Below are positions 1-8,060 of a DNA stretch of 64,000 bases, piece after piece; the stretch's first letter is position 1; every line of letters begins with the position of its first letter. The position numbers and the translations under genes were made by a program. The notes beneath the pieces were generated by a model. It searched no databases. It saw only the letters and a program-made list of their open reading frames with translations, and was not told the DNA's origin. Source of the stretch: Bacillus tianshenii (GTDB lineage Bacteria; Bacillota; Bacilli; Bacillales; Bacillaceae_N). The DNA lies in the NCBI GenBank assembly GCA_020524525.2, contig CP129018.1, forward strand, positions 682,001 to 746,000, written 5' to 3'.

Positions 1-695
1 ATGACGTTTACCCATGGTGAGTCTTTTGGTTCGATGAAGATTGAATCTTCTGTTGGGACAAAGCCGTGTTCGATTGCAAAGTTTGTGTTAATGGCTGCTG
101 CTTTTAGTTCGCCGAGCTGACGTGGGATTTGGGCGGCTTCAAGCTCGATAAATTCAAGGTTTTTTGGGTTTTCGGCAATGTCTTTCACAGTTGCGGCAAC
201 ACCGGCATCTTCCTTCAGCTTAATCAAGCCAGCTTGTTCAAAGAGAATGAGTGCACGTGCACCGTTTGTTGGGTCGTTCGGCAGCCCAATTTTGTCGCCT
301 TCTTTGATTTCACTCACATCTTTTACTTTTTCAGAGTAGATGCCCATTGGGAAGTTTACCGTTTTGGCAACAGAGACGATGTCTAAGCCGCGGTCTTTGT
401 TGAATTGGTCCAAGTAAGGCTGGTGCTGGAAGCTGTTTGCGTCTAGTTCACCTTCATCTAAGGCGAGGTTCGGCATCACATATTCATTAAAGACTTGCAG
501 TTCAATTTCAAGCCCTTGCTTCGCTGCGACTTCTTTTACCTTCTCCATCACCTGTTCATGTGGTCCAGCTGTTACGCCGACTTTCAGATGATCTTCATTC
601 AGTGCTTCTGTTTCTCCCTCTGCTTCTTCAGTGCCACATCCACTTGCAAATGCAATGACAAATAATGCGATAAGTCCTAACAATACTTTCTTCAT
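1..695 (-). CDS. metQ: Methionine ABC transporter substrate-binding lipoprotein (MetQ/NlpA family), 3' end outside window
   Basis: This is the extracellular binding lipoprotein of a MetNPQ-type D/L-methionine importer. The reading frame starts at the ATG at 695 after an AGGAGG site and stays open to the window edge (about 231 codons seen). The N-terminus is a lipoprotein signal (MKKVLLGLIALFVIAF) with lipobox ASGC. The mature part has family hallmarks: LKVGVTAGPHEQVME, a QVFNEYVMPNLAL segment, DANSFQHQPYLDQFN, and GDKIGLPNDPTNGARAL near residue 140. A SAM riboswitch and a leader terminator precede it, which fits methionine transport. The missing C-terminus lies beyond base 1, and metN/metP are not in the window. 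Confidence 0.93.
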   Translation of the reverse strand, partial: MKKVLLGLIALFVIAFASGCGTEEAEGETEALNEDHLKVGVTAGPHEQVMEKVKEVAAKQGLEIELQVFNEYVMPNLALDEGELDANSFQHQPYLDQFNKDRGLDIVSVAKTVNFPMGIYSEKVKDVSEIKEGDKIGLPNDPTNGARALILFEQAGLIKLKEDAGVAATVKDIAENPKNLEFIELEAAQIPRQLGELKAAAINTNFAIEHGFVPTEDSIFIEPKDSPWVNV

Positions 696-793
696 TTTTC
701 ATCCTCCTAAAATTTAATTAATTTGATTGGAATAATAAGAATTATAGCTACAAAATGAACGGTTTTCCGAGCCTCCTTGTAAAAAAATTAAAA

Positions 794-818
794 CGCCTCT
801 CTAGTAGATAGAGAGGCG
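794..818 (-). terminator. Expression-platform terminator of the metQ SAM riboswitch
   Basis: An 8-bp perfect stem (CGCCTCTC / GAGAGGCG) is followed on the minus strand by a U-rich run. It lies between the S-box aptamer and metQ, where S-box leaders carry their SAM-dependent terminator. Confidence 0.85.
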
Positions 819-843
819 GAAGTAGCGGAAAAACCGTTCGACC

Positions 844-957
844 TCTCTTATCTTTCAGAACTTAGTTGTTCTGCAGGATTTAGCACCTTTCTTACAAGGT
901 TGTAAGATGGTTGCCGGGCTTCACAGGGCCAGTCCCTCCGCCACTCTGGATAAGAGA
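844..957 (-). promoter_or_regulatory. SAM-I (S-box) riboswitch
   Basis: Read on the minus strand, the aptamer has a P1 stem (TCTCTTATC pairing with GATAAGAGA), the AGAGTGGCGGAGGGACTGG segment, TGAAGCCCGGCAACC, and the AAGGTGCTAAATCC segment. These are the conserved S-box core blocks in the right order. With the terminator at 794-818 it should shut off metQ when S-adenosylmethionine is abundant. Confidence 0.95.
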
Positions 958-981
958 ATAGTATGAAAATTGTTAAATTGA

Positions 982-1010
982 AGTATAGAGAGAAATATCT
1001 GTTACGTCAA
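982..1010 (-). promoter_or_regulatory. SigA-type promoter of the metQ leader
   Basis: On the minus strand TTGACG (1010-1005) and TATACT (987-982) are separated by 17 bp. Transcription would start near 975, just upstream of the S-box aptamer. Confidence 0.75.
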
Positions 1011-1181
1011 CACTCTGTGAACGAAAGGTGAAAAAGTGAAATGTTATGACAATTACATGTTATTTTTGTGTCGATTATAAAAATAAAATTTAGAAAAATT
1101 GTAAAATAATAAAATTTAATAGGATTTTTTCCTATTAATATCGAATAGAGCATACTACACAGTGGTATGGGAGGGGTTAGG

Positions 1182-3365
1182 ATGATGTCGGATGTAGCGG
1201 CTACTAATCAATTGCAGCTAAGCTTTGAGGACTTTCAGCGTTTCTTTAAGCATTCAAATAATTTAATTGGGTTTATAGAAGCAAGTGGAATGATTTATCC
1301 ATTAAATGCGTGTTGGGAAAGAGTTACTGGTTATGATTTAAGTGAAATACCAGCGAGGAGCTGGCGTGAATTTGTTTGTCCTGATGATCATGAGAGAACA
1401 AGAGAAGCAATTAAGCAAGCAATGTCTACTGGGGAAGTACAGTTTGAACATCGGCTAATGGATAAAGATGGAGGGATTCGGTGGATTTCGTGGGACATCT
1501 CTTACCTGGAATCTGAAGAGAAAGCATATATGCTTGGGACGGATGTAACAGAGAAGAAAGAGATGGACAAGAACCTCCTGCAAATGAAAGAGTACTATGA
1601 GTCGATTATTAATGATGCACAGTTAGCAATTGATGTCGTTTCACTGGACGGGGAGGTGCTTTCCGTAAACCCAGAATTCGAAAGGGTGTATGGGTGGAAG
1701 AAAGAAGAGGTAATCGGCCAATATTTGCCAATTATTCCTCGCTCTCGGAGGGCAGAATTTAACTATATTTTTCATAAAATTCACACAAATGAAGTCGTTC
1801 AAGGGTTTAAAACTCAGCGCGTCAGGAAAGATGGTCGTCTCATCTCAGTGACATTAACGGTTTCGCCCATTAAAGATAAAAACGGCAAAATCATTGCGAT
1901 TTGCGGCACGTCAAGGGATATTACCCGCGAAGTCGAGCTAGAAAAGCGTCTTCAGCTTAAGCGGATTAAGTTAGAAGAAGCGAATATGCGCATGACAGAT
2001 ATTCTTGAAAGTATTACGGATGGATTCTGTGTGGTTGATAAACATTTTTGTATTTCATATGTGAATAAGCGCTTGGGGGATTTCGTTGAGAACCATGAAG
2101 GTGATATGGTCGGTGAAAAACTTTGTGATTATTTCCCTCAAAGTCATTTGATTAAGTATGAAAATAGGTATCAACAGGCTCTTCAAGAGAAGAAAACAAT
2201 GCGGTTTCAAGATTATTTTACCAATGTGGATAAGTATGTCATCATTAGCCTGTACCCTACAAATGATGGCTTATTAATCTATGTACAGGATAATACGAGC
2301 CAAATAAAGAGCATTCAAGCACTTGAAGAAAGTGAACGTCGTTTCCAGCAAATTACGAATAATATTAGTGAGGTATTTTGGGTTACTACCCCAGACTTGA
2401 AAAAATGGAATTACATAAGCCCAGCATTCGAGAAAGTGTTTGAACGCCCAGCGAGTGTGCTTCTTAACAATGAGATTGCATGGGAAGATCTCATCCACCC
2501 AGACGATCATGAGATTATCATCAATAATATAGAAAGAATGAAGTATGAAGAAATTGAAATGGAGTATCGGCTAAAGGAATCTGCCGAAGAAGAGAAATGG
2601 CTTCGTTCGAAGGGTTTCCCAGTTTTTCGTAATGGAAAGGTTGAATTAATTGTCGGGATTACAGAGGATATAACCGAGCGAAAAGAGCACGACAGCTTAA
2701 TCGTTAAGTCAGAGAAGTTAACAACTGTTGGTCAATTAGCTGCAGGTGTTGCACATGAAATTCGCAATCCACTTACAGCAATTAAAGGCTTTATACAAAT
2801 CCTTTCTACTAATCCCCAGGTGCAAAAAGGGTATATTGAGATCATGCTTTCAGAACTCGCCCGTATTGAATTAATTGTCAATGAATTCCTGCTGCTTGCC
2901 AAACCACAGCGTGATATCAAGTTCCAACCTTATCCAATCGACCGCATCTTATCAGAAGTTGTTTCATTATTAAGAGCAGAAGCCAACTTGAAAGGCATTG
3001 AAATTATTGAAGAATGGCCACGAAGCCTGCCTGAAATTGAATGTGAACCAAACCAATTAAAGCAATGCTTTATTAATTTAATTAAAAATGGGATTGAAGC
3101 GATGGAATCAAGTGGAAAGATTACTGTCAAAGGGCGGATATCTGGCTCCATTTTATTACTGGAGGTTATTGATCAAGGTCCTGGTATGCCGAAGGAGCGC
3201 CTTGAAAAGCTTGGAGAACCATTCTATTCAACAAAAGAAAAAGGAACAGGACTTGGGTTAATGATTACGATGAAAATGATTCAGCATCATTCTGGACGAC
3301 TTCAATTTGAAAGTGAGCTTGGTGTCGGGACGAAAGCAACTGTTGCTCTGCCGGTAAATAGCTGA
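1182..3365 (+). CDS. Multi-PAS sensor histidine kinase, KinA/KinE (sporulation kinase) type
   Basis: Membrane-free sensor kinase of about 727 residues. Four PAS domains are readable in series (roughly residues 15-130, 135-255, 270-380 and 385-505), followed by HisKA with the phospho-acceptor in VAHEIRNPLTAIKGF and an HATPase_c domain with N box (CFINLIKNGIEAM), G1 (DQGPGMP) and G2 (GTGLGLM). Length, cytoplasmic PAS array and HisKA sequence resemble B. subtilis sporulation kinases, especially KinE (738 aa), which feed phosphate to Spo0F. No response regulator lies next to it, as expected for an orphan phosphorelay kinase. The first possible ATG (1167) overlaps the GGGAGGGG site, so the ATG at 1182 (or 1185) is the likelier start. 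The signal sensed cannot be told from sequence. Confidence 0.9.
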   Translation: MMSDVAATNQLQLSFEDFQRFFKHSNNLIGFIEASGMIYPLNACWERVTGYDLSEIPARSWREFVCPDDHERTREAIKQAMSTGEVQFEHRLMDKDGGIRWISWDISYLESEEKAYMLGTDVTEKKEMDKNLLQMKEYYESIINDAQLAIDVVSLDGEVLSVNPEFERVYGWKKEEVIGQYLPIIPRSRRAEFNYIFHKIHTNEVVQGFKTQRVRKDGRLISVTLTVSPIKDKNGKIIAICGTSRDITREVELEKRLQLKRIKLEEANMRMTDILESITDGFCVVDKHFCISYVNKRLGDFVENHEGDMVGEKLCDYFPQSHLIKYENRYQQALQEKKTMRFQDYFTNVDKYVIISLYPTNDGLLIYVQDNTSQIKSIQALEESERRFQQITNNISEVFWVTTPDLKKWNYISPAFEKVFERPASVLLNNEIAWEDLIHPDDHEIIINNIERMKYEEIEMEYRLKESAEEEKWLRSKGFPVFRNGKVELIVGITEDITERKEHDSLIVKSEKLTTVGQLAAGVAHEIRNPLTAIKGFIQILSTNPQVQKGYIEIMLSELARIELIVNEFLLLAKPQRDIKFQPYPIDRILSEVVSLLRAEANLKGIEIIEEWPRSLPEIECEPNQLKQCFINLIKNGIEAMESSGKITVKGRISGSILLLEVIDQGPGMPKERLEKLGEPFYSTKEKGTGLGLMITMKMIQHHSGRLQFESELGVGTKATVALPVNS

Positions 3366-3439
3366 AGGAGGTTTTCTTCAAGCCGTCTCTGTCTTATAAT
3401 GAAAAATAGTGGACATAAAATTGAATGAACGAATGAGGG

Positions 3440-4213
3440 ATGGCAGTGAATGTGAAGGAAACATTTCGTGAAGTAGAAGCTGTAAGGGAAGAGCTGCTTG
3501 CACACCCAGTGTATGAGCAGATGACAAGCGCTGAGCGTGTGAAAGTCTTAATGAAGCATCACGTCTTTGCGGTGTGGGACTTTATGAGTCTATTAAAGCG
3601 TTTGCAGCAGGAGCTGACTGTAGTCGCTGTACCATGGGTTCCTGCGCAAAATGCAAATTACGGACGGTTCATTAATGAAATTGTCCTCGGCGAGGAAACC
3701 GATGAAGACGGTCAAGGCGGTTACATCAGTCATTATGAGCTTTATTTGAATGCAATGAAAGAAGTCAGCGCTGACACATCGGCAATCGAAACGTACATGG
3801 CTTTGTTAAGTGAGGGAGCGAATCCGCTTGAAGTATTAGAGCAGATTGACCTTGCGCCAACAACGAAAGTGTTCGTGAAGGAGAATCTCAGTCTAGCGAT
3901 GAATGGAAAGAACCATGAGGTTGCTGCATCATTTTTCTACGGTCGGGAAGATTTGATTCCTGATATGTTTGAAAAGCTGATAACTGAGACGATTGCAAAG
4001 GACATGTCAGCGGATTGGCTGAATTACTACTTGCGCCGCCATATCGAGCTTGACGGAGATGAACACGGGCCATTAGCAGAGAAGCTTCTCGTTTCTCTTT
4101 GTGATACGCCAGAGAAAGAAGCAGAAGCCAAAGCTGCGGCAAAGCGTTCATTAGAGGCCCGTATTTCATTATGGGATGGCGTTGTGGCTGAGATTGAAGC
4201 CAAGCGTCTGTAA
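3440..4213 (+). CDS. DUF3050 family protein (haem-oxygenase-like fold)
   Basis: A 257-residue soluble protein. The start (NVKETFREVEAVREELLAHP), the VLMKHHVFAVWDFMSLLK block with conserved histidines, VPWVPAQN, and LRRHIELDGDEHGPLAEKL are typical of DUF3050. Members of this family are thought to fold like haem oxygenase/TenA-type helical bundles; the conserved His and Glu/Asp residues in these blocks could bind metal. The biochemical role is unknown. It is transcribed alone: the kinase ends 75 bp upstream and a strong terminator follows at once. Confidence 0.8.
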   Translation: MAVNVKETFREVEAVREELLAHPVYEQMTSAERVKVLMKHHVFAVWDFMSLLKRLQQELTVVAVPWVPAQNANYGRFINEIVLGEETDEDGQGGYISHYELYLNAMKEVSADTSAIETYMALLSEGANPLEVLEQIDLAPTTKVFVKENLSLAMNGKNHEVAASFFYGREDLIPDMFEKLITETIAKDMSADWLNYYLRRHIELDGDEHGPLAEKLLVSLCDTPEKEAEAKAAAKRSLEARISLWDGVVAEIEAKRL

Positions 4214-4221
4214 AACATTCA

Positions 4222-4250
4222 CCCTTCTTCAATTGAGGAAGGGTTTTTCG
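4222..4250 (+). terminator. Intrinsic terminator after the DUF3050 gene
   Basis: Stem CCCTTC / GAAGGG (with an AATTGA-type loop region) followed by TTTTTCG. Confidence 0.8.
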
Positions 4251-4330
4251 TATTTTTAATCTGCGAATGGCAGAAAATATGGTGTAAAAGTGGTACATTA
4301 GTATTAAATAGTCAGAAAGAGGGGATGAAG

Positions 4331-5191
4331 ATGTCGAAAAAACAAGAGGATAAATACCCAACATTGAAAGGGCTCGAAGACAAGGGCGATTTATACGCGA
4401 AAAACAGCCGTGTTGCCGCGAAGAAGAATAAGAAGCGGCGCGGTGGTGGCTTTCTCTTTACAATTGCAGGCTCTTTGTTGCTGGCTTTGCTTGTTGGCGG
4501 CGGGATTGCGTTTTTATTAGACAACCAGGGTAATGAAGCGAATGCACCTGCACAGGAAACGGCTGTGGATGAAGAACGGAAGCAAATGACAGAGGAAGCA
4601 GAAGGCAATGTAGGTGAGCTTGAGGCTGACGCGGAAGAAGCGAGTGCAGAGACAACGAGCACGGGAGCAGCTTCAGCAAGTGATATGAAGGAGCATACGG
4701 TTGCAACAGGCGATACATTGTATGATCTATCCATGCAATATTATGAATCACCGAAGTACCAAGACTTCTTAGCAGACTATAATAACTTAGATAGTCCTGA
4801 TGATTTAGAGCTTGGCATGGTCCTTAAGGTGCCTTATCCACCGAAGGAAGTGGCGCGTCAAACAGCGGCAGTGAAGAAGACAGAAGCAAAGCAGGAAGAA
4901 AAGCCGAAGCAGGATTCAGCAGCTGAACAACCAGCAGAAGCGACAGAAGATAAGAAGGAAGAAGCTCCAGCAGACAGTGAAGAGGGTAAGCCGCAGGAAG
5001 CCGTTCCATCAAGCGGTGACGTGCAAATACATACAGTCAAATCAGGTGATAACCTCTATCGTATTTCACTACAGTATTACGATACACCGGCATATCAAAA
5101 GTACTTAGCAGAGTACAATAACTTACAAGAAGCGGACAGCCTTGATTTAGGGCAGAAAGTTAAGATTCCGCCGCGTCCAGCAGAAGAGTAA
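4331..5191 (+). CDS. Membrane-anchored protein with two LysM domains
   Basis: A 286-residue protein with a short basic cytoplasmic segment (KKNKKRRGG), one transmembrane helix at about residues 38-60 (FLFTIAGSLLLALLVGGGIAF), then an acidic, Ala/Glu-rich extracellular stalk. Two LysM repeats follow, about residues 118-162 (HTVATGDTLYDLSMQYY) and 233-280 (HTVKSGDNLYRISLQYY), separated by a low-complexity Glu/Lys/Ala linker. LysM binds peptidoglycan, so the protein probably tethers or spans membrane and wall. No catalytic domain is present. The ATG at 4331 is preferred over 4325 because of the AGAGGGG site at 4318-4324. Confidence 0.85.
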   Translation: MSKKQEDKYPTLKGLEDKGDLYAKNSRVAAKKNKKRRGGGFLFTIAGSLLLALLVGGGIAFLLDNQGNEANAPAQETAVDEERKQMTEEAEGNVGELEADAEEASAETTSTGAASASDMKEHTVATGDTLYDLSMQYYESPKYQDFLADYNNLDSPDDLELGMVLKVPYPPKEVARQTAAVKKTEAKQEEKPKQDSAAEQPAEATEDKKEEAPADSEEGKPQEAVPSSGDVQIHTVKSGDNLYRISLQYYDTPAYQKYLAEYNNLQEADSLDLGQKVKIPPRPAEE

Positions 5192-5270
5192 AATTTTCAA
5201 GCTGCATAGGGACAGGGGAAATGCAGGATACTATATAGAAGCATTTCTATGACGGAAAGGAAGAGCCATT

Positions 5271-6497
5271 ATGAATCTGAAATCTGGCACACTGCTTTGG
5301 GTGAAGCAGTTTCCGAATGCCCCGCAGTATCCTGTTCTTGACCATGATCTGACATGTGATGTTGTCGTAGTTGGAAGCGGCGAATCAGGTGCCCTTGCAG
5401 CATGGCACTTATTAGAAAGCGGTTTGGATGTTGTTGTGATTGATAAGCGAAAGATTGGCCAAGGGAGCACGTCAGCGAACACAGGCTTATTGCAGTTTTC
5501 GAACGATAAAGGACTGGCAGGCTGTGTGAAAACATTTGGTGAAGCAGACGGGGTTCGTTATTACAAGCTTTGTCAGCAGGCTGTTGATGACTTGGAGAAC
5601 ATTTCAAACCAGCTTGAAATAAATACCGAATACCGTCGCCGTGACAGCTTATATTATGCAAGCAGTGAGGAAGACTTGAAGGCTCTTCAAGAGGAATATA
5701 ATTTGCTGAACAAGCACGGTTTTCCTGTCACGTTCTTTGAGCAGGGTGACATTGAGGAGCATTTTTCCTTCTCAAAGACAGGCGCTATTTATGCGAAAAA
5801 TGATGCTGATATTAATCCATACCGCCTCGCTGTGAGCATTATGAATCATGCGGCGAAGGCAGGTGTGCGAATTTATCAAGAAACGACGATGTCGAAGGTG
5901 AAAGCGAGTGACAACGGTGTAACGGTGCATACGAAGCAAGGAAATGTCATTCGTGCCAAGCATGCGGTCATTGCCTGTGGGTATGAAACACAGGAGATGA
6001 AACGCAATCCTTCGGCGATTATTGAGAGCACCTATGCGGTAACAACACAGCCGCTTGATTCATTTCCAGGCTGGCATAGGCAGTGTTTGATTTGGGAAAC
6101 GAAGCGGCCGTATTTGTATTTACGCACAACCGCTGATCAGCGCATTCTGCTTGGCGGGATGGATGAGCCTGCAGTGCGGGCGGATGAGCGTGATGCAAAG
6201 CTGTTTGGAAAGCGCAATGCTTTGCTTCAAGAAGTACGCAACCTGTTTCCTGAGATGCCTGACTTAGAAGCGGAATATTTCTGGAGTGCGGCATTTGGCA
6301 GTACACATGATGGGTACCCGTTCTTTGGAACCCAGCCGGAATTTCCGAATTGCTTCTTTCTGCTTGGTTACGGTGGTAATGGGACGGTCTACAGTACAAT
6401 CGGTTCGCAAGTGATTCGTGACTTAATTATGAAAGGCTCCAATCCTGATGCACACCTTTTTCAATTCAATAGAGGAAAATATCGGTCAGCACAATGA
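5271..6497 (+). CDS. FAD-dependent oxidoreductase of the DAO family
   Basis: A 408-residue amine/amino-acid oxidase-like flavoprotein. The dinucleotide-binding GxGxxG motif is in DVVVVGSGESGALAAWHLL (about residues 30-48), followed by the DAO signature VVVIDKRKIGQGSTSANTGLL; the C-terminal FAD motif is LLGYGGNGTVYS. The family oxidises glycine, sarcosine, proline or other amines, but the substrate cannot be predicted. It stands alone between the LysM gene and a terminator. Its start is the ATG after GGAAAGGAAGAGCC. Confidence 0.85.
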   Translation: MNLKSGTLLWVKQFPNAPQYPVLDHDLTCDVVVVGSGESGALAAWHLLESGLDVVVIDKRKIGQGSTSANTGLLQFSNDKGLAGCVKTFGEADGVRYYKLCQQAVDDLENISNQLEINTEYRRRDSLYYASSEEDLKALQEEYNLLNKHGFPVTFFEQGDIEEHFSFSKTGAIYAKNDADINPYRLAVSIMNHAAKAGVRIYQETTMSKVKASDNGVTVHTKQGNVIRAKHAVIACGYETQEMKRNPSAIIESTYAVTTQPLDSFPGWHRQCLIWETKRPYLYLRTTADQRILLGGMDEPAVRADERDAKLFGKRNALLQEVRNLFPEMPDLEAEYFWSAAFGSTHDGYPFFGTQPEFPNCFFLLGYGGNGTVYSTIGSQVIRDLIMKGSNPDAHLFQFNRGKYRSAQ

Positions 6498-6503
6498 AGG
6501 TAG

Positions 6504-6545
6504 GAGGCCAGGCTCAGTTCGTTTGAGTTGGCCTCTTTCTTTTCA
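6504..6545 (+). terminator. Intrinsic terminator after the FAD oxidoreductase
   Basis: GAGGCCA and TGGCCTC arms, with an inner GCTCA/TGAGT pairing, followed by a T-rich run. Confidence 0.75.
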
Positions 6546-6605
6546 AATAAAGCGGTTTCTTGTATGCTGAATGGCAAACAGAATGATTGGTTAAGGGGGG
6601 AGAAA

Positions 6606-7922
6606 ATGAACATTCGAGTAGGGGTTATTAGTTCACAGCAGTTTTTTGAACGGTTGCAGCAAATTAGCACACAGGTCGGCGGGTTAGAGCTCGTCCCGTA
6701 TCTTTACGAAAAACCGAGTGAAGCGAAGGGGTTAGTTCAGCAGGTCACAAACTGTGATGTGCTCTTTTTTGCGGGGTTATTGCCATTATATATCGCAGAG
6801 GAAGAAACAAAGAAGCTGACGATTCCGCATACGGCACTTCCGCTACAAGATTTAAATGTAATTGTATCGATTTTTTATATTTTATATCATCATCAAGTCG
6901 AGCTGTCGAAGCTTTCGATCGATATTGTGGATAAGAAAACGATTGATGAAGTATTGGCGGAATTAAAGCTTCAAGAAATGCCATGCAGCATTATTGATTA
7001 CATTCATATCTTAGAGCAATCACCGGAAGACTTTGGGATTGAGCGAATTTTTGAGCACCATTATCGGTTATTTAAAGAAGGGAGGATTACGTTTGTCTTA
7101 ACGAGCATTCATGCGGTGGCAGAACGGTTGAAAGAAGCAGGCATCCCGTGTACCTCCATTATTGATCCGGAGAAATCATTGATTAGCGGACTTGAGCATG
7201 CGAAAGCATTGGGGGAGCTTGAACGAAGCAAATTGTCACAAACAGCTGTTGCACTTGTATCAGTCACAAATATGGCAGACAGCCGAGAGCATGACATTTT
7301 CGGACAGGAAGCACATCTTCACCTTCAGCAAATTCTTCATCATTTTGCAAAACGATTTGCTTCCACGTTACAGCATGTCGGAGGGCAGCAATACGTCATT
7401 TACAGTACGAGGGGCAGTGTAGAGCATTTAACCGAACAATTAACGACGCTGCCGTTTTTGCATGAAGCGAAACAGGAGCTAGACGCAATTGTAAGCGTTG
7501 GCTTCGGATTTGGCATGACAATAAGAGACGCAGAGAAAAATGCAAAAACAGCTCTTGATTTGGCAAGAGGAGATGCCGGGTCTAATAGCGCTTATGTGGT
7601 AACTAGTGAAAAGAAGGTAATCGGCCCGCTTAACTCCCAGCCGAAACAGTATTTTGTCCAAACACAAAATGAAGCACTGCTTAAGGCAGCTAAGGAAGCA
7701 AACATTAGCATTTCGAACTTACATAAAATTATCGCCTTTCAAGCAACACGGACGCAAAAAGGGTTTACATCTCAAGATTTAGCTGAATATTTAGAGGTAA
7801 GCCGCCGCAGTGCAGAGCGTTTGTTAAAGAAGCTTCTCGAAAAGCACTACGTCAAAATTATCGGCGAGGAAACCCCCTATCAAAAAGGACGACCACGAGC
7901 GGTTTATCAGCTTCAACTGTAA
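6606..7922 (+). CDS. Transcriptional regulator with degenerate GGDEF-like domain and C-terminal HTH
   Basis: A 438-residue regulator. The N-terminal half (about residues 1-200) resembles a ligand-sensing domain. The middle (about 215-340; GFGMTIRDAEKNAKTALDLA, then SNSAYVV) looks like the degenerate GGDEF-like module found in PucR/CdaR-type regulators. The C-terminus (about 370-438; FTSQDLAEYLEVSRRSAERL) is a winged helix ending KGRPRAVYQL. It directly precedes the YfcC carrier/M20/epimerase operon, whose promoter region holds a 7-bp inverted repeat, so it probably controls that operon. The ATG at 6606 follows GGGGGGAGAAA; an in-frame upstream ORF extension has no ribosome binding site. Confidence 0.75.
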   Translation: MNIRVGVISSQQFFERLQQISTQVGGLELVPYLYEKPSEAKGLVQQVTNCDVLFFAGLLPLYIAEEETKKLTIPHTALPLQDLNVIVSIFYILYHHQVELSKLSIDIVDKKTIDEVLAELKLQEMPCSIIDYIHILEQSPEDFGIERIFEHHYRLFKEGRITFVLTSIHAVAERLKEAGIPCTSIIDPEKSLISGLEHAKALGELERSKLSQTAVALVSVTNMADSREHDIFGQEAHLHLQQILHHFAKRFASTLQHVGGQQYVIYSTRGSVEHLTEQLTTLPFLHEAKQELDAIVSVGFGFGMTIRDAEKNAKTALDLARGDAGSNSAYVVTSEKKVIGPLNSQPKQYFVQTQNEALLKAAKEANISISNLHKIIAFQATRTQKGFTSQDLAEYLEVSRRSAERLLKKLLEKHYVKIIGEETPYQKGRPRAVYQLQL

Positions 7923-7956
7923 AACAAGTCACGATCTTATGTGGCTTGTTTTTTTG
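7923..7956 (+). terminator. Intrinsic terminator after the regulator gene
   Basis: AACAAGTCAC pairs with GTGGCTTGTT, followed by T7. Confidence 0.85.
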
Positions 7957-7975
7957 CTGAATTCGCTGATTTCTG

Positions 7976-8004
7976 TTGACAAGTTTGTGAATTTTCAGTA
8001 TATT
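7976..8004 (+). promoter_or_regulatory. SigA-type promoter of the YfcC operon
   Basis: TTGACA (7976-7981) and TATATT (7999-8004) with a 17-bp spacer; the start point would be near 8011. Confidence 0.75.
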
Positions 8005-8022
8005 CATATCAAATAACGACAT

Positions 8023-8044
8023 ATTAACGACAGTTGACGTTAAT
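8023..8044. promoter_or_regulatory. Inverted-repeat operator candidate in front of the YfcC operon
   Basis: ATTAACG and CGTTAAT are perfect 7-bp arms around an 8-bp centre, located about 12-33 bp downstream of the predicted start point. A related half-site (AATAACG) lies just upstream. This fits binding by the adjacent regulator encoded at 6606-7922; the assignment is inferred from position. Confidence 0.6.
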
Positions 8045-8060
8045 CGAAGGGAGAGGTACG

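Noticed and set aside
3888-4364. 158-codon minus-strand ORF across the DUF3050 gene end
   Set aside because: It spans a clear terminator and overlaps two well-supported plus-strand genes.
8034-8060. TTG 8034 as start of the YfcC carrier
   Set aside because: It lies inside the operator palindrome and upstream of the AAGGGAGAGG site that serves the ATG at 8061.
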